NCBI GenBank assembly: GCA_963618055.1
Contig: CAVERI010000001.1
Location: 59,763-123,762, forward strand
Direction: 5' to 3'
Source of the DNA: SFHK01 sp963618055
GTDB taxonomy: Bacteria; Bacillota; Clostridia; Christensenellales; Aristaeellaceae
Length of the DNA stretch: 64,000 bases
Each line of letters begins with the position of its first letter. The stretch's first letter is position 1. The notes under the pieces are model-generated. The model worked only from the letters and a program-made list of their open reading frames with translations. It had not been told where the DNA came from and made no database searches. A program made the position numbers and the translations under genes. Below are positions 40,063 to 48,415 of this stretch, piece by piece.

Positions 40063-41532
40063 ATGGAACTGACCAGCACGCGCAACGATCAAATGCGCTG
40101 CGGCGGCTACGAGGCCATTTTTCGCGGCATCGCGCCGGACGGCGGCCTGTATGTGCCCGCGGCCTTTCCCGCGCTTTCGCCGGACGATACCAAGAACCTT
40201 TCCTATGCCGCGCTGACGGCCCGCGTTCTGGCGCTTTTCCTGCCGGGCGTTTCGCAGGCGCACATTCAGGCCGCGTGCAGCGCCGCGTATCCAGTGCGCT
40301 TCGACACGCCCGACGTCTGCCCGCTCGTAAAGGCGGGAGACAGCTATGTGTTAGAGCTGTTTCACGGCGAAACCGCCGCCTTCAAGGACATGGCGCTCTC
40401 GGTCATGCCGTCCCTGCTCGCCTTTTCGCGCGAGGCGCTCGGCGTTCGGGATACAGCTCTGATTCTGACGGCCACGTCCGGCGACACAGGCTCCGCCGCG
40501 ATGAACGGCTTCCGCGGCCTGCCCGGCACGGCGGCGCTGGTTCTGTATCCCCGGGACGGCGTGAGCGAAATTCAAAGGCGGCAGATGACCGCCATGCCCG
40601 GCGCGAACGTTGCCGCCTGCGCCGTGGACGGCAACTTCGATGACTGCCAGCGCGCCGTGAAGCAGGCGTTTCTCGGGCTTACGCCGCCCGCGGGCGTTCG
40701 CTTTTCCAGCGCAAATTCCATCAATATCGCCCGGCTTACGCCCCAGATCGCGTATTACTACGCGGCGTACCACGCCCTCGTGCGCGAGCACGGCCTCGCA
40801 GGCGGCACGCCCGTCACCTTCGTCGTGCCCACGGGCAACTTCGGCGACATTCTCGCCGGACTGTACGCGCGGGAAATGGGTCTGCCCGTCGCGCACCTCG
40901 TGTGCGCGTCGAACGCCAACCGCGTGCTCACGGACTTCCTCGCCACCGGCGTATATGACGCGCGGCGAACGCTTTCGCGCACGCTGTCCCCCTCGATGGA
41001 CATTCTCGTTTCCAGCAATCTGGAGCGGCTTTTGTTTCACGCCGAGGCAGGAGACTCCCACCCAGTGCGCGAATATATGCAAGAGCTTGCGCAGGACGGC
41101 GTGTATCGCGTGTCGGAAACCGCGCTTTCGCGGATTCAGCGCGTGTTCCGCGCCTACGCGTATACGGACGATGACACGCTGGCCGTCATGGGGCGCGCGT
41201 TCCACGAAACGGGCTACCTGCCCGACCCGCACACGGCCATTGCGTTCGCGGCGGCGGAGGCCTACCGGAAGGAAAACCCCGGCGTTCCGTGCGTGTGTCT
41301 GGCGACGGCCTCTCCGTTCAAGTTCCCGCAGAGCGCCCTGCGCGCGCTGAGCCTGCCGGAGAAGGGCAGCGCGTTTGACATGCAGGACGCGCTTTCGGCG
41401 GCCATCCATGTGCCCGTGCCCCGCGCGCTCGCGTCCCTGCGCGGCCGCGCGCCCGTTCATACGGACGAAACCACCGTGCCCGGCATTCCCGAATACATTC
41501 TCAGAAAGGCGGCGACATTATGCAAAGCATAA
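40063..41532 (+). CDS. thrC: Threonine synthase
   Basis: This PLP enzyme converts O-phosphohomoserine to threonine. The 489-residue protein shows G-L-Y-V-P near the N-terminus, the PLP lysine in E-T-A-A-F-K-D-M-A (about 100-108), the T-S-G-D-T-G-S-A loop (about 140-147) and V-P-T-G-N-F-G-D. This is the longer, yeast/E. coli-like type. Its 3' end overlaps thrB by 13 bp, so the two are translated together. Confidence 0.96.
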   Translation: MELTSTRNDQMRCGGYEAIFRGIAPDGGLYVPAAFPALSPDDTKNLSYAALTARVLALFLPGVSQAHIQAACSAAYPVRFDTPDVCPLVKAGDSYVLELFHGETAAFKDMALSVMPSLLAFSREALGVRDTALILTATSGDTGSAAMNGFRGLPGTAALVLYPRDGVSEIQRRQMTAMPGANVAACAVDGNFDDCQRAVKQAFLGLTPPAGVRFSSANSINIARLTPQIAYYYAAYHALVREHGLAGGTPVTFVVPTGNFGDILAGLYAREMGLPVAHLVCASNANRVLTDFLATGVYDARRTLSRTLSPSMDILVSSNLERLLFHAEAGDSHPVREYMQELAQDGVYRVSETALSRIQRVFRAYAYTDDDTLAVMGRAFHETGYLPDPHTAIAFAAAEAYRKENPGVPCVCLATASPFKFPQSALRALSLPEKGSAFDMQDALSAAIHVPVPRALASLRGRAPVHTDETTVPGIPEYILRKAATLCKA

Positions 41533-42410
41533 GGGTAATCGTTCCGGCGACCAGCGCCAACCTCGGCCCCGGCTTCGACTCGCTGGGTCTGGCACTCAAT
41601 CTGTACGCGGCGTTTGAGTTCACCCTCATGGACGAAGGCCTTGAAATCGAGGGCTGCCCGGATGAATACAAAAACGAAAACAACCTTGCCGTCACCGCGT
41701 TCCGCGGCATTTACTGGCGGCAGGGACAGCGCGCGCCGGGTCTGCGCCTGAAGATTCATTCCGACATTCCCAGCACGCGCGGCATGGGCTCCTCCTCCGC
41801 GATGCTCACCGGCGGCGCGCTGGCGGCGAATGCGTTTCTGGGCAGCCCGTTTTCCAAGCAGGAGCTTTTGCAGATTCTCAGCGCCTTTGAGGGACACCCG
41901 GACAACGTGACCCCGGCGCTGTACGGCGGCTTCACCGCCACGGCCATGCACGGGGGCGTGCCCTGCATGGCGCAGTTCCCGGTCAACGAGCGCCTGCATC
42001 TGTGCGCGCTGATTCCCTCTTTTGAGCTGTCCACCTCCGCGGCGCGCATGGCGCTGCCCGCGACCGTCAGTCATAAGGATGCGGCGTACAACCTGTCCCG
42101 CGTCGCACTGCTGATCAAGGCGTTTGAGACTGCCGACCCGCAGCTGTTCTCCGTGGCGATGAGCGACCGGCTGCACCAGCCCTACCGCGAGCACATGATC
42201 GACGACTACAAGACCGTGCGCCTGAACGCGCTGGCCGCGGGCGCGGCGGGCATTTACCTGTCCGGCGCGGGCCCGACGCTGATGTGCGTGTACCTTGACG
42301 AGGAGTTCCCCGCGCGCGTCGAAAAGCTGATCGCGGGATTGCGCAACGACTGGCGCGTTCTGCCGCTGGAGGTTGACCGCGAGGGCGCGCGAACGGAGGT
42401 GCTCGAATGA
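41520..42410 (+). CDS. thrB: Homoserine kinase
   Basis: ThrB is a GHMP-family kinase that phosphorylates homoserine. The 296-residue protein has the start P-A-T-S-A-N-L-G-P-G-F-D-S-L-G and the ATP loop R-G-M-G-S-S-S-A-M-L (about 88-97). The C-terminal G-A-G-P-T-L motif (S-G-A-G-P) lies at about 248-253. It overlaps thrC upstream and the ACT-domain gene downstream (ATGA). Confidence 0.96.
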   Translation: MQSIRVIVPATSANLGPGFDSLGLALNLYAAFEFTLMDEGLEIEGCPDEYKNENNLAVTAFRGIYWRQGQRAPGLRLKIHSDIPSTRGMGSSSAMLTGGALAANAFLGSPFSKQELLQILSAFEGHPDNVTPALYGGFTATAMHGGVPCMAQFPVNERLHLCALIPSFELSTSAARMALPATVSHKDAAYNLSRVALLIKAFETADPQLFSVAMSDRLHQPYREHMIDDYKTVRLNALAAGAAGIYLSGAGPTLMCVYLDEEFPARVEKLIAGLRNDWRVLPLEVDREGARTEVLE

Positions 42411-42847
42411 GCCTGAACTCGTTTCTGATTGTGGACAAGCGCATTCTGCCCGACTACTATCAGAAGGTCGTCGAGACACGCCGCCTGCTTTCCTCCGGTC
42501 AGGTAAAGGAGGTCAGCGCCGCCGTGCGCATGACGGGCATTTCCCGCAGCACCTACTATAAATATAAGGACTTCATCTTCGAGCCGGGCGAAACCGCCTC
42601 CGGCCGCAACGCCGTGTTTCTGATGCTGCTCAACCATGAGCCCGGCGTGCTGTCCAACCTGCTTTCGCTGTTCTCGTCGTCGGGCGCGAACATCCTAACC
42701 ATTTCGCAGTCCCCGCCGATTCACGAAAAGGCGTCGGTCACGATTACCGCCGACGTCGATCGACTGGCCTGCGACGTCAGCGAGCTGATGACCCGCGCCA
42801 TCTCCATTGAGGGCGTGGAGCAGACGCGGCTGATCGCCATGGAATAG
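42407..42847 (+). CDS. ACT domain-containing protein (PheB/UPF0735-like)
   Basis: This 146-residue protein has an N-terminal helical region with a helix-turn-helix look (about 25-60; A-V-R-M-T-G-I-S-R-S-T-Y-Y-K-Y-K). A C-terminal ACT domain (about 68-140) begins L-M-L-L-N-H-E-P-G-V-L-S. ACT domains bind amino acids, so it may sense threonine or a related amino acid and regulate the pathway. The hom product here lacks its own ACT domain, which fits that idea but does not prove it. It is translationally coupled to thrB. Confidence 0.9.
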   Translation: MSLNSFLIVDKRILPDYYQKVVETRRLLSSGQVKEVSAAVRMTGISRSTYYKYKDFIFEPGETASGRNAVFLMLLNHEPGVLSNLLSLFSSSGANILTISQSPPIHEKASVTITADVDRLACDVSELMTRAISIEGVEQTRLIAME

Positions 42848-42851
42848 CCCC

Positions 42852-42894
42852 GCATATTCGCCTCCCTTCGCGGACAGACTACCGCGGAGGGAGG
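42852..42894 (+). promoter_or_regulatory. Possible sigma-G promoter nested in a Shine-Dalgarno-masking hairpin ahead of gerA
   Basis: CCTCCC-TT-CGCGG (42861-42873) pairs with CCGCG-GA-GGGAGG (42882-42894). The right arm is the gerA ribosome-binding site. GCATA (42852-42856), an 18-nt spacer and CAGACTA (42875-42881) resemble a forespore sigma-G promoter (one mismatch to CATnnTA). The -10 is in the hairpin loop. A start near 42888 would exclude the left arm. Confidence 0.5.
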
Positions 42895-42901
42895 TGTGCT
42901 T

Positions 42902-44407
42902 ATGGCCGGAATCAATAAAAGCCCGGAGGAAATTCTGCGCCGCTCGCCGTGCGCGTCGCTGGAGGAAAACCTCGATTGCCTGCGCGCGGTGTTCCGCATG
43001 CCTCAGAATAAGGATGTCGTGCTGCACCGATTCCCGGTGTGCGGCTTTGGCGCGTGCGCCGCGTTTATCGACGGCATCAGCTCGTCCGACGAAATCGCCG
43101 CCTCCGTCATTCGCCCGTGCGTAACCGAAAAAGCGCCCGACGAAAACCTGAAAAGCGAGGATCGCCTGCGCCACATCGGCGAAAGCGTGCTGTACGCCTG
43201 TCAGGTTCGCGAGGCGGACACGTTTGCCGACATCGCGCGCGACATGCTGAACGGCCTGTGCGCGCTGTTTGCCGACGGCTGCCCGGGCGCGCTTCTGATC
43301 GACACGCGCGACCTGCCCCACCGCGCCGTGAGCCACACAAACAACGAATCCGTCGTGCTCGGCTCGCAGGAGGGTTTTGTCGAGAGCCTGCGCACGAACA
43401 TCTCGCTCGTGCGCAAGCACCTGCGCTCCCCCGCGCTTATCACCGAAATGATTTCCGTCGGCTCGGAAAACCGGCTGAACGCCGCGCTTCTCTATGTGGA
43501 CGGCGTGACCGACCCTCAAATTGTGGACGAAGCGCGCCGCCGCCTGCGCTCGGTTTCGCTGGCGAATGTGTCCGGCACGGGTCAGCTTCAGCAGCTGATC
43601 GAAGATTACCCATTTTCGCTGTTTCCGCAGCTTTTGCAGACGGAGCGCCCCGACCGCGCCGCCGCGGGGCTTGCCGAAGGGCAGTTCGCCATACTGGCCG
43701 ACAACTCCCCCTACGCCCTGCTCGCGCCGTCGACGCTGTTTCATTTCATTCACGCCTCGGACGACACCTTCATGCGCTGGCAATACGGCACGTTCATTCG
43801 CGTCATCCGCGCGCTGGGCATCCTGCTTTCGCTGTTTCTGCCCGGGCTGTATATCGCGCTCACGGAATTTCACACGCATCTTCTGCCGATGAACCTGCTC
43901 ACGTCCATCGCGGAGGCGCGCTCGAACGTGCCCTTTCCGGTGATCGGCGAGATTCTCATTATGGAGTTTTCGTTCTTCCTGATCAACGAGGCCGGTACGC
44001 GCATTCCCTCCCAGATCGGCTCGGCGCTGGGCATCGTGGGCGCGCTGATTCTCGGACAGGCGGCGGTCAGCGCGTCGATCATCAGTCCGATGCTGATCAT
44101 CATCGTGGCGCTGACGGGCTTGGGCAACTTCGTCGTTCCCAGCTACAATTTCTCGCTGGCAATGGAGCTGTACCGGCTTCTGCTGCTGACCATGGGCGCG
44201 CTGTTCGGGCTGTACGGCATCGTGATGGGCGCGATTCTGCTCATTTCGTCCGTGTGCCGCCTGCGCTCCTTCGGCGCGCCGTATGCCGCCCCGTTCGCGC
44301 CGTGGCGGCCGCATAATCCCGACCTGCTTCTGCGCCTGCCGCTGTGGCTTCAGCGTCTGCCCATGTTCTACGCGGCGCGCACCGCCCGAAGGGAGCGCCG
44401 CTCATGA
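42902..44407 (+). CDS. Spore germination protein GerA family (GerAA/GerKA-like)
   Basis: This A subunit of a germinant receptor in the spore inner membrane has 501 residues. It has a large N-terminal soluble domain (about 1-285; L-I-D-T-R-D-L-P, E-S-V-V-L-G-S-Q-E-G-F-V-E-S-L) and a C-terminal membrane part with about four to five helices, including the F-P-V-I-G-E-I-L-I-M-E region. The B and C subunits follow with 4-bp overlaps, which makes a complete tricistronic receptor. The start is ATG 42902 after GGGAGG. Its presence identifies the organism as a spore former. Confidence 0.95.
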   Translation: MAGINKSPEEILRRSPCASLEENLDCLRAVFRMPQNKDVVLHRFPVCGFGACAAFIDGISSSDEIAASVIRPCVTEKAPDENLKSEDRLRHIGESVLYACQVREADTFADIARDMLNGLCALFADGCPGALLIDTRDLPHRAVSHTNNESVVLGSQEGFVESLRTNISLVRKHLRSPALITEMISVGSENRLNAALLYVDGVTDPQIVDEARRRLRSVSLANVSGTGQLQQLIEDYPFSLFPQLLQTERPDRAAAGLAEGQFAILADNSPYALLAPSTLFHFIHASDDTFMRWQYGTFIRVIRALGILLSLFLPGLYIALTEFHTHLLPMNLLTSIAEARSNVPFPVIGEILIMEFSFFLINEAGTRIPSQIGSALGIVGALILGQAAVSASIISPMLIIIVALTGLGNFVVPSYNFSLAMELYRLLLLTMGALFGLYGIVMGAILLISSVCRLRSFGAPYAAPFAPWRPHNPDLLLRLPLWLQRLPMFYAARTARRERRS

Positions 44408-45507
44408 CGCTGTTTGCCAAAAACGAGCAAAACCGCTCGATCTCCCACCGGCAGCTGATGCAGATGCTGTACGTCAGCGCCGGAAGCCGCATCTTCTTTC
44501 TGCTGGTCATCGACCTGCCGGAGCTGAGCGCCTGCGTGTGGATGGCGCCGCTGCTGGGGCTTGTGTTCGCGTCGCCCACGCTGCTGTGCACCTATGCGCT
44601 TCTGCGCGAGAGCCGCATGCGCCTGTCTCCGTTTCTGCGCGAAACGGTAGGCGCGCCCGTGTGGCGCGCGGCGCTGATCGTCTTTTCGCTGGCAATGACC
44701 TACGATGCGTCTTCCCTGTTCGAGGCGCTGCTCAGCTCCGCCGCCTACGCCACGCTGTATATGACGCCGGGCTGGATTCTGGCCATTCCCACCTTTCTCG
44801 TGCCCGTGATCGTCGCGTCCCGCGGCGGCAATTCCGCGGGCGGGCTGGGCGCGGTGTTCCTGCGCGCGGTGCCGGTTCTGTATCTGCTGGTGGTCGTTTT
44901 TCAGTTTCGCTCCACCAATCTGGCGTGGCTCACGCCGCTGTTCGGCAGCGGCGCGCACGTGCTTGTGCGTTCCGCGCGGCTGTGCGCAACCTATTATTGC
45001 ATGATTCCCATCGGCATGCTGCTGGATGACGGCGAAAATACCACCGGCCGCGGACGCGCGTATCCCGCAAGACCGCGCAGCTTTCTCCTTCTGTGCCTGA
45101 TCAGCGCCGCGACGGTCTCCGCGCTCTGCGCCATTCACAGCGCCATGTATCCCACGATAGCGGGCATGATGGAAACGCGCGCGCTGCGGCTGGATCTGGT
45201 GCTTTCCAACGGAAAGAGCAATCAGGCCATTCAGCTGCCAATGCTGATCATCTGGTACGGCACGCTCTCCGTGGCGCTGGTGTTCACGCTGTTCTGCGCC
45301 GGTCGCCTGACGGCGGACGCGCTGGAAAAACCCTTTACGCCGCTCGTCATCGCCTATGGCGCACTTGCCGCTCTTCAAATGGCGCTCGGCTTTGCCAAAC
45401 GGGAGCACGCGCTGTTTTTCACGGAATGGGGGCTGTACCCGTTCACGGCGTTCTTCCTCATCACCCTGCTGCTCGCGCGCCGGAAAAAGAAACGGAGGCC
45501 CGCATGA
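44404..45507 (+). CDS. Spore germination protein GerB family (GerAB/GerKB-like)
   Basis: This 367-residue B subunit of the receptor belongs to the amino acid/polyamine/organocation transporter-like fold with about ten helices. In characterised receptors the B subunit binds the germinant and may conduct ions. It begins I-S-H-R-Q-L-M-Q-M-L-Y-V, typical of the family. It is somewhat divergent in the loop regions, so the germinant cannot be guessed. It overlaps gerA and gerC (ATGA on both sides). Confidence 0.92.
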   Translation: MTLFAKNEQNRSISHRQLMQMLYVSAGSRIFFLLVIDLPELSACVWMAPLLGLVFASPTLLCTYALLRESRMRLSPFLRETVGAPVWRAALIVFSLAMTYDASSLFEALLSSAAYATLYMTPGWILAIPTFLVPVIVASRGGNSAGGLGAVFLRAVPVLYLLVVVFQFRSTNLAWLTPLFGSGAHVLVRSARLCATYYCMIPIGMLLDDGENTTGRGRAYPARPRSFLLLCLISAATVSALCAIHSAMYPTIAGMMETRALRLDLVLSNGKSNQAIQLPMLIIWYGTLSVALVFTLFCAGRLTADALEKPFTPLVIAYGALAALQMALGFAKREHALFFTEWGLYPFTAFFLITLLLARRKKKRRPA

Positions 45508-46607
45508 AAACGAAGCTCTGCGCCCTTTTGACGACTCTCGCGCTGCTGCTGGGCGGCTGCATGCCCTCGCGGCAGATTGAAAATCAGGCGCACGCCATCT
45601 CCATGGGGCTCGACCTGCTGGAAGGCGAAATCTGCATGTCCGTGCAGGTTCCGACAATCGGCGCGGGCAGCGGCGAGGGAAGCGGCAGCGCGTCCGCCAC
45701 CGAATACTCCATCTATTCCGCCACCGCGAAGGATTTCCCGCTTGCCTATGATCTTCTGCTCGCGACCGTGCCCCAGCGGCTGAATCTGACGCAGCTGAAA
45801 AGCATCATCATCTCCGAGGCGCTGGCGCGCAGCGAACGCTTCCTTCCGATTCTGCGCAGCACCATGCACATCTTCTCGCTGTCCGGCAGCGCCATTGTGC
45901 TCGTCTCGCGCACAGAGGCGCGGGAAATTCTGAAAAATCAGGAGGCCTACATCGGCACGCATCTGTCCATCAGCATGCCCGCCATGCTGGAGTACTATCG
46001 CGTGAACGGGTACATTCCCCAGACCAGCCTGTCGCTTCTGTACGCCGGGCTGAAGAGCGTGTATTCCACGGGCAAGGCGGCGCTGTGCGGGCTGGAGGGC
46101 TCGGAGCCTCCGCAGGACGGCAGCTACCTGCCCGGCGCGCTCGACCGGGAGGGCGACAACCGGGACGAGTTCATGGGCTGCGCGCTGTTTGACCGCAGTC
46201 GGATGGTAGGCATTCTGGATGGCCGCGAAACGCAGATGATGCAGCTGCTTTCCGGCGAAAGCACGGTCGTCGGCTTCACCCTGCCGGACAGCTCCGTGCG
46301 CCTGTCCCAGCGCCGCTCGCCGCAGATTGAATTTTCGTCCGAGGACGGCCGCCTGCGCATCGACGTAACACTGCGCCTGCGCGTGATTCCGCTGATGGAA
46401 ATGCCCGATCTGGACGAGCTGGCGCATACGCTTGAGACCTTCATGCAGGCGGTGCTGGAAAAGTGCGCCGCGTGGAGAGTGGAACCGTTCGGCTTCGCCG
46501 ACGCCGCCGTGCGGTCCCGCCTTACGTTCGATTCGTGGGACGGAGCGCGCTGGCCGGAGGCATTCGGGCAGGCCGAAACGCGCGCGCACGTTCAGCTGTC
46601 CGACTAA
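45504..46607 (+). CDS. Spore germination lipoprotein GerC family
   Basis: This 367-residue C subunit has a lipoprotein signal sequence and lipobox L-G-G-C19, so it is anchored outside the inner spore membrane. It continues with the GerC domain I strand R-Q-I-E-N-Q-A-H-A-I-S-M-G-L-D (about 23-37). A Gly/Ser-rich insert (about 53-65) and a C-terminal domain ending in the F-x-D-A-A-V-R-S-R-L strand follow. It completes the gerABC-type operon. Confidence 0.93.
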   Translation: MKTKLCALLTTLALLLGGCMPSRQIENQAHAISMGLDLLEGEICMSVQVPTIGAGSGEGSGSASATEYSIYSATAKDFPLAYDLLLATVPQRLNLTQLKSIIISEALARSERFLPILRSTMHIFSLSGSAIVLVSRTEAREILKNQEAYIGTHLSISMPAMLEYYRVNGYIPQTSLSLLYAGLKSVYSTGKAALCGLEGSEPPQDGSYLPGALDREGDNRDEFMGCALFDRSRMVGILDGRETQMMQLLSGESTVVGFTLPDSSVRLSQRRSPQIEFSSEDGRLRIDVTLRLRVIPLMEMPDLDELAHTLETFMQAVLEKCAAWRVEPFGFADAAVRSRLTFDSWDGARWPEAFGQAETRAHVQLSD

Positions 46608-46647
46608 GGCGCGAACAGAAAAGTCATAAAAAGTCACGGTTCCGTGC

Positions 46648-46676
46648 TTGACAAAGGGCGCGAAACCGTGTATTTT
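46648..46676 (+). promoter_or_regulatory. Promoter of the lipid kinase gene
   Basis: -35 TTGACA (46648-46653) and -10 TATTTT (46671-46676) have a 17-nt spacer. The arms CACGGTT (46635-46641) and AACCGTG (46664-46670) flank the -35 as a possible operator. Confidence 0.7.
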
Positions 46677-46712
46677 TATAAAAAATATACATAAGAACAT
46701 CGGGTGATAAGC

Positions 46713-47579
46713 TTGTATACCCTGCTTGCCAATCCAATCTCGGGAAACGGTCGTTCCCTGCGCGCGCTGCCGGAAATTGAGCGCGTGATGAAGGACTTTT
46801 CCCTTGATTACCACGTGGAATATACCAAGGAGCCCGGCGACGCCACCTCGATTGCCGAAAAGGCCGTTCAGAATCAAGAGGACGGCGTTGTGGTCATCGG
46901 CGGCGACGGCACCGTGTTTGAAACGCTGGGCGGCATAGCCGGAAGCCGGACGCAGCTCATCTACGCTCCCGCCGGAACCGGAAACGATTTTGTGAAGGCG
47001 CTTCGCCTGCCGCTGGACGCCGCGAAGGCCGTTCGCCAGCAGCTCGCCGCCAAGGTGCGCGCGCTCGATTACGCGCTTGTCAACCGAACGCCGTTTATGA
47101 ACGTGTGCGGCACGGGCTTCGATGTGGACGTACTGCGCAAGCTCACCGCCTATAAAGACCGTTTTCAGGGCATCAAGGCGTATCTGCTGGCGCTGAAGGA
47201 CGCGCTTCGTTCCTATCGTCCCATTGACTGCGAAATTTCCGTGGACGAGAAGCCCTTCGAAAAGAAGCGCCTGTGCATCCTGTCCATCGGCAACGGCCAG
47301 TTCATCGGCGGCGGCATGAAGGCCGTGCCGGACGGCGTGCCCAACGACGGCCTTTTAGACGTTGTGGAGGTGCGCGCCATTCGCAAATGGCAGATTCCGT
47401 TTCTGCTTCCGCTGTTCATTCTGGGAAAGCACACGCGGCTGTCCATCGTCAAAACCTGCCGCTGCCGCCATATCGAGATTCATTCCGACGGTATGACCTT
47501 TCAGCTGGACGGCGAACTGCGCCGCATGGACTCAGCCGACGTCCGCATCGTCGCCGGCGGGCTGCTGGCGCGATACTGA
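46713..47579 (+). CDS. Diacylglycerol/lipid kinase family protein (YegS/DagK-like)
   Basis: This 288-residue lipid kinase phosphorylates diacylglycerol or a related lipid. It has N-P-I-S-G-N-G at residues 7-13, the nucleotide loop G-G-D-G-T (about 64-68), and P-A-G-T-G-N-D-F (about 90-97). The metal-binding D-G-x-x-D-G-L-L-D-V region follows. I prefer a TTG start at 46713 with GGGTGA upstream, because it gives the usual short N-terminus before the first strand; a GTG at 46704 is the alternative. The last 48 bp overlap the 3' end of the opposite-strand amidase gene. Confidence 0.9.
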   Translation: MYTLLANPISGNGRSLRALPEIERVMKDFSLDYHVEYTKEPGDATSIAEKAVQNQEDGVVVIGGDGTVFETLGGIAGSRTQLIYAPAGTGNDFVKALRLPLDAAKAVRQQLAAKVRALDYALVNRTPFMNVCGTGFDVDVLRKLTAYKDRFQGIKAYLLALKDALRSYRPIDCEISVDEKPFEKKRLCILSIGNGQFIGGGMKAVPDGVPNDGLLDVVEVRAIRKWQIPFLLPLFILGKHTRLSIVKTCRCRHIEIHSDGMTFQLDGELRRMDSADVRIVAGGLLARY

Positions 47580-48332
47580 AAATTCCGGCGTGTTCACATA
47601 GTCGATCATGCCCCACACGAGCGCCAGCGCCAGCTTTTCCTGATACGCCGCGTCATTCAGAAGCGCATCCTCCTCGGCGTTGCTCAGATACCCAAGCTCC
47701 ACCAGCACGCATGGCACCTCCGACCAGTTCAGGCCGGTATAGGTGTCGCGTTTGTATACGCTCTGCGTCTGCGCCCCGGCGCGCTCGCCCACGGCGGCCA
47801 GCAGGCAGCGCGCCAGCTGGGCGCTTTCCTCGGCCATCGCGCCGGTCTTGCGCACGTACATGCCCGCGCCCTTCACGGAGCGATCTATGGAACCGTTGCA
47901 ATGAATGCGCAAAACCATGTCCGCGCCCCATTCATTCATCATCACGGCACGCTCGATGTTGGAAATGTCCACGTCGTTTTCCTCGCGCGTCATCTTTACC
48001 TCGGCGCCCATTGCCGTGAGAATGTCGCGCAGAATCAGGGAAACCTGCAGATCCACCACGTATTCCGGCGTGCGCGTGTTTACGCCCGCCGTGCCGCTGG
48101 CGACCTTGGCCTTCGTCTCCTGCGAATCGGGCGCAATCGCCTCCTGCTCGGTGTTCGCGTGCGTCTGGTGGCCGGGATCAATGCCGATCTTCAGCCCTGC
48201 AAGCGGCTGACCGAGCCATTCCTGTCCTTCCTCTGAAAACCGTACCGCCCCGCGAACCGGCTCGGCCACTGCCGTAAAGGCCATGCCCAGCGCCAGAACC
48301 ACGCAAAGAAAACCCATCAAAAACCGCCGCAT
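47532..48332 (-). CDS. N-acetylmuramoyl-L-alanine amidase (Amidase_3)
   Basis: This 266-residue secreted zinc amidase cuts peptide stems from glycan in the cell wall. It has a signal peptide (about 1-24, ending A-V-A-E) and the catalytic fold with I-D-P-G-H (about 51-55), a Glu in P-E-Y-V-V-D (about 90), R-I-H-C-N-G (about 143-148) and the catalytic Glu in L-V-E-L-G-Y (about 212-217). No wall-binding domain is attached. A sporulation-specific role of the CwlD type is possible but not shown. The 3' end overlaps the lipid kinase gene. Confidence 0.92.
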   Translation of the reverse strand: MRRFLMGFLCVVLALGMAFTAVAEPVRGAVRFSEEGQEWLGQPLAGLKIGIDPGHQTHANTEQEAIAPDSQETKAKVASGTAGVNTRTPEYVVDLQVSLILRDILTAMGAEVKMTREENDVDISNIERAVMMNEWGADMVLRIHCNGSIDRSVKGAGMYVRKTGAMAEESAQLARCLLAAVGERAGAQTQSVYKRDTYTGLNWSEVPCVLVELGYLSNAEEDALLNDAAYQEKLALALVWGMIDYVNTPEFSVSRQQPAGDDADVG

Positions 48333-48415
48333 TGTCGTCACTCCTCTGTATTTTAGGCATTAGACGCAAAGCAGCGGTCTCTGGTTCAATTTTCAAGCTA
48401 TTTGGGGAGGGCAAT

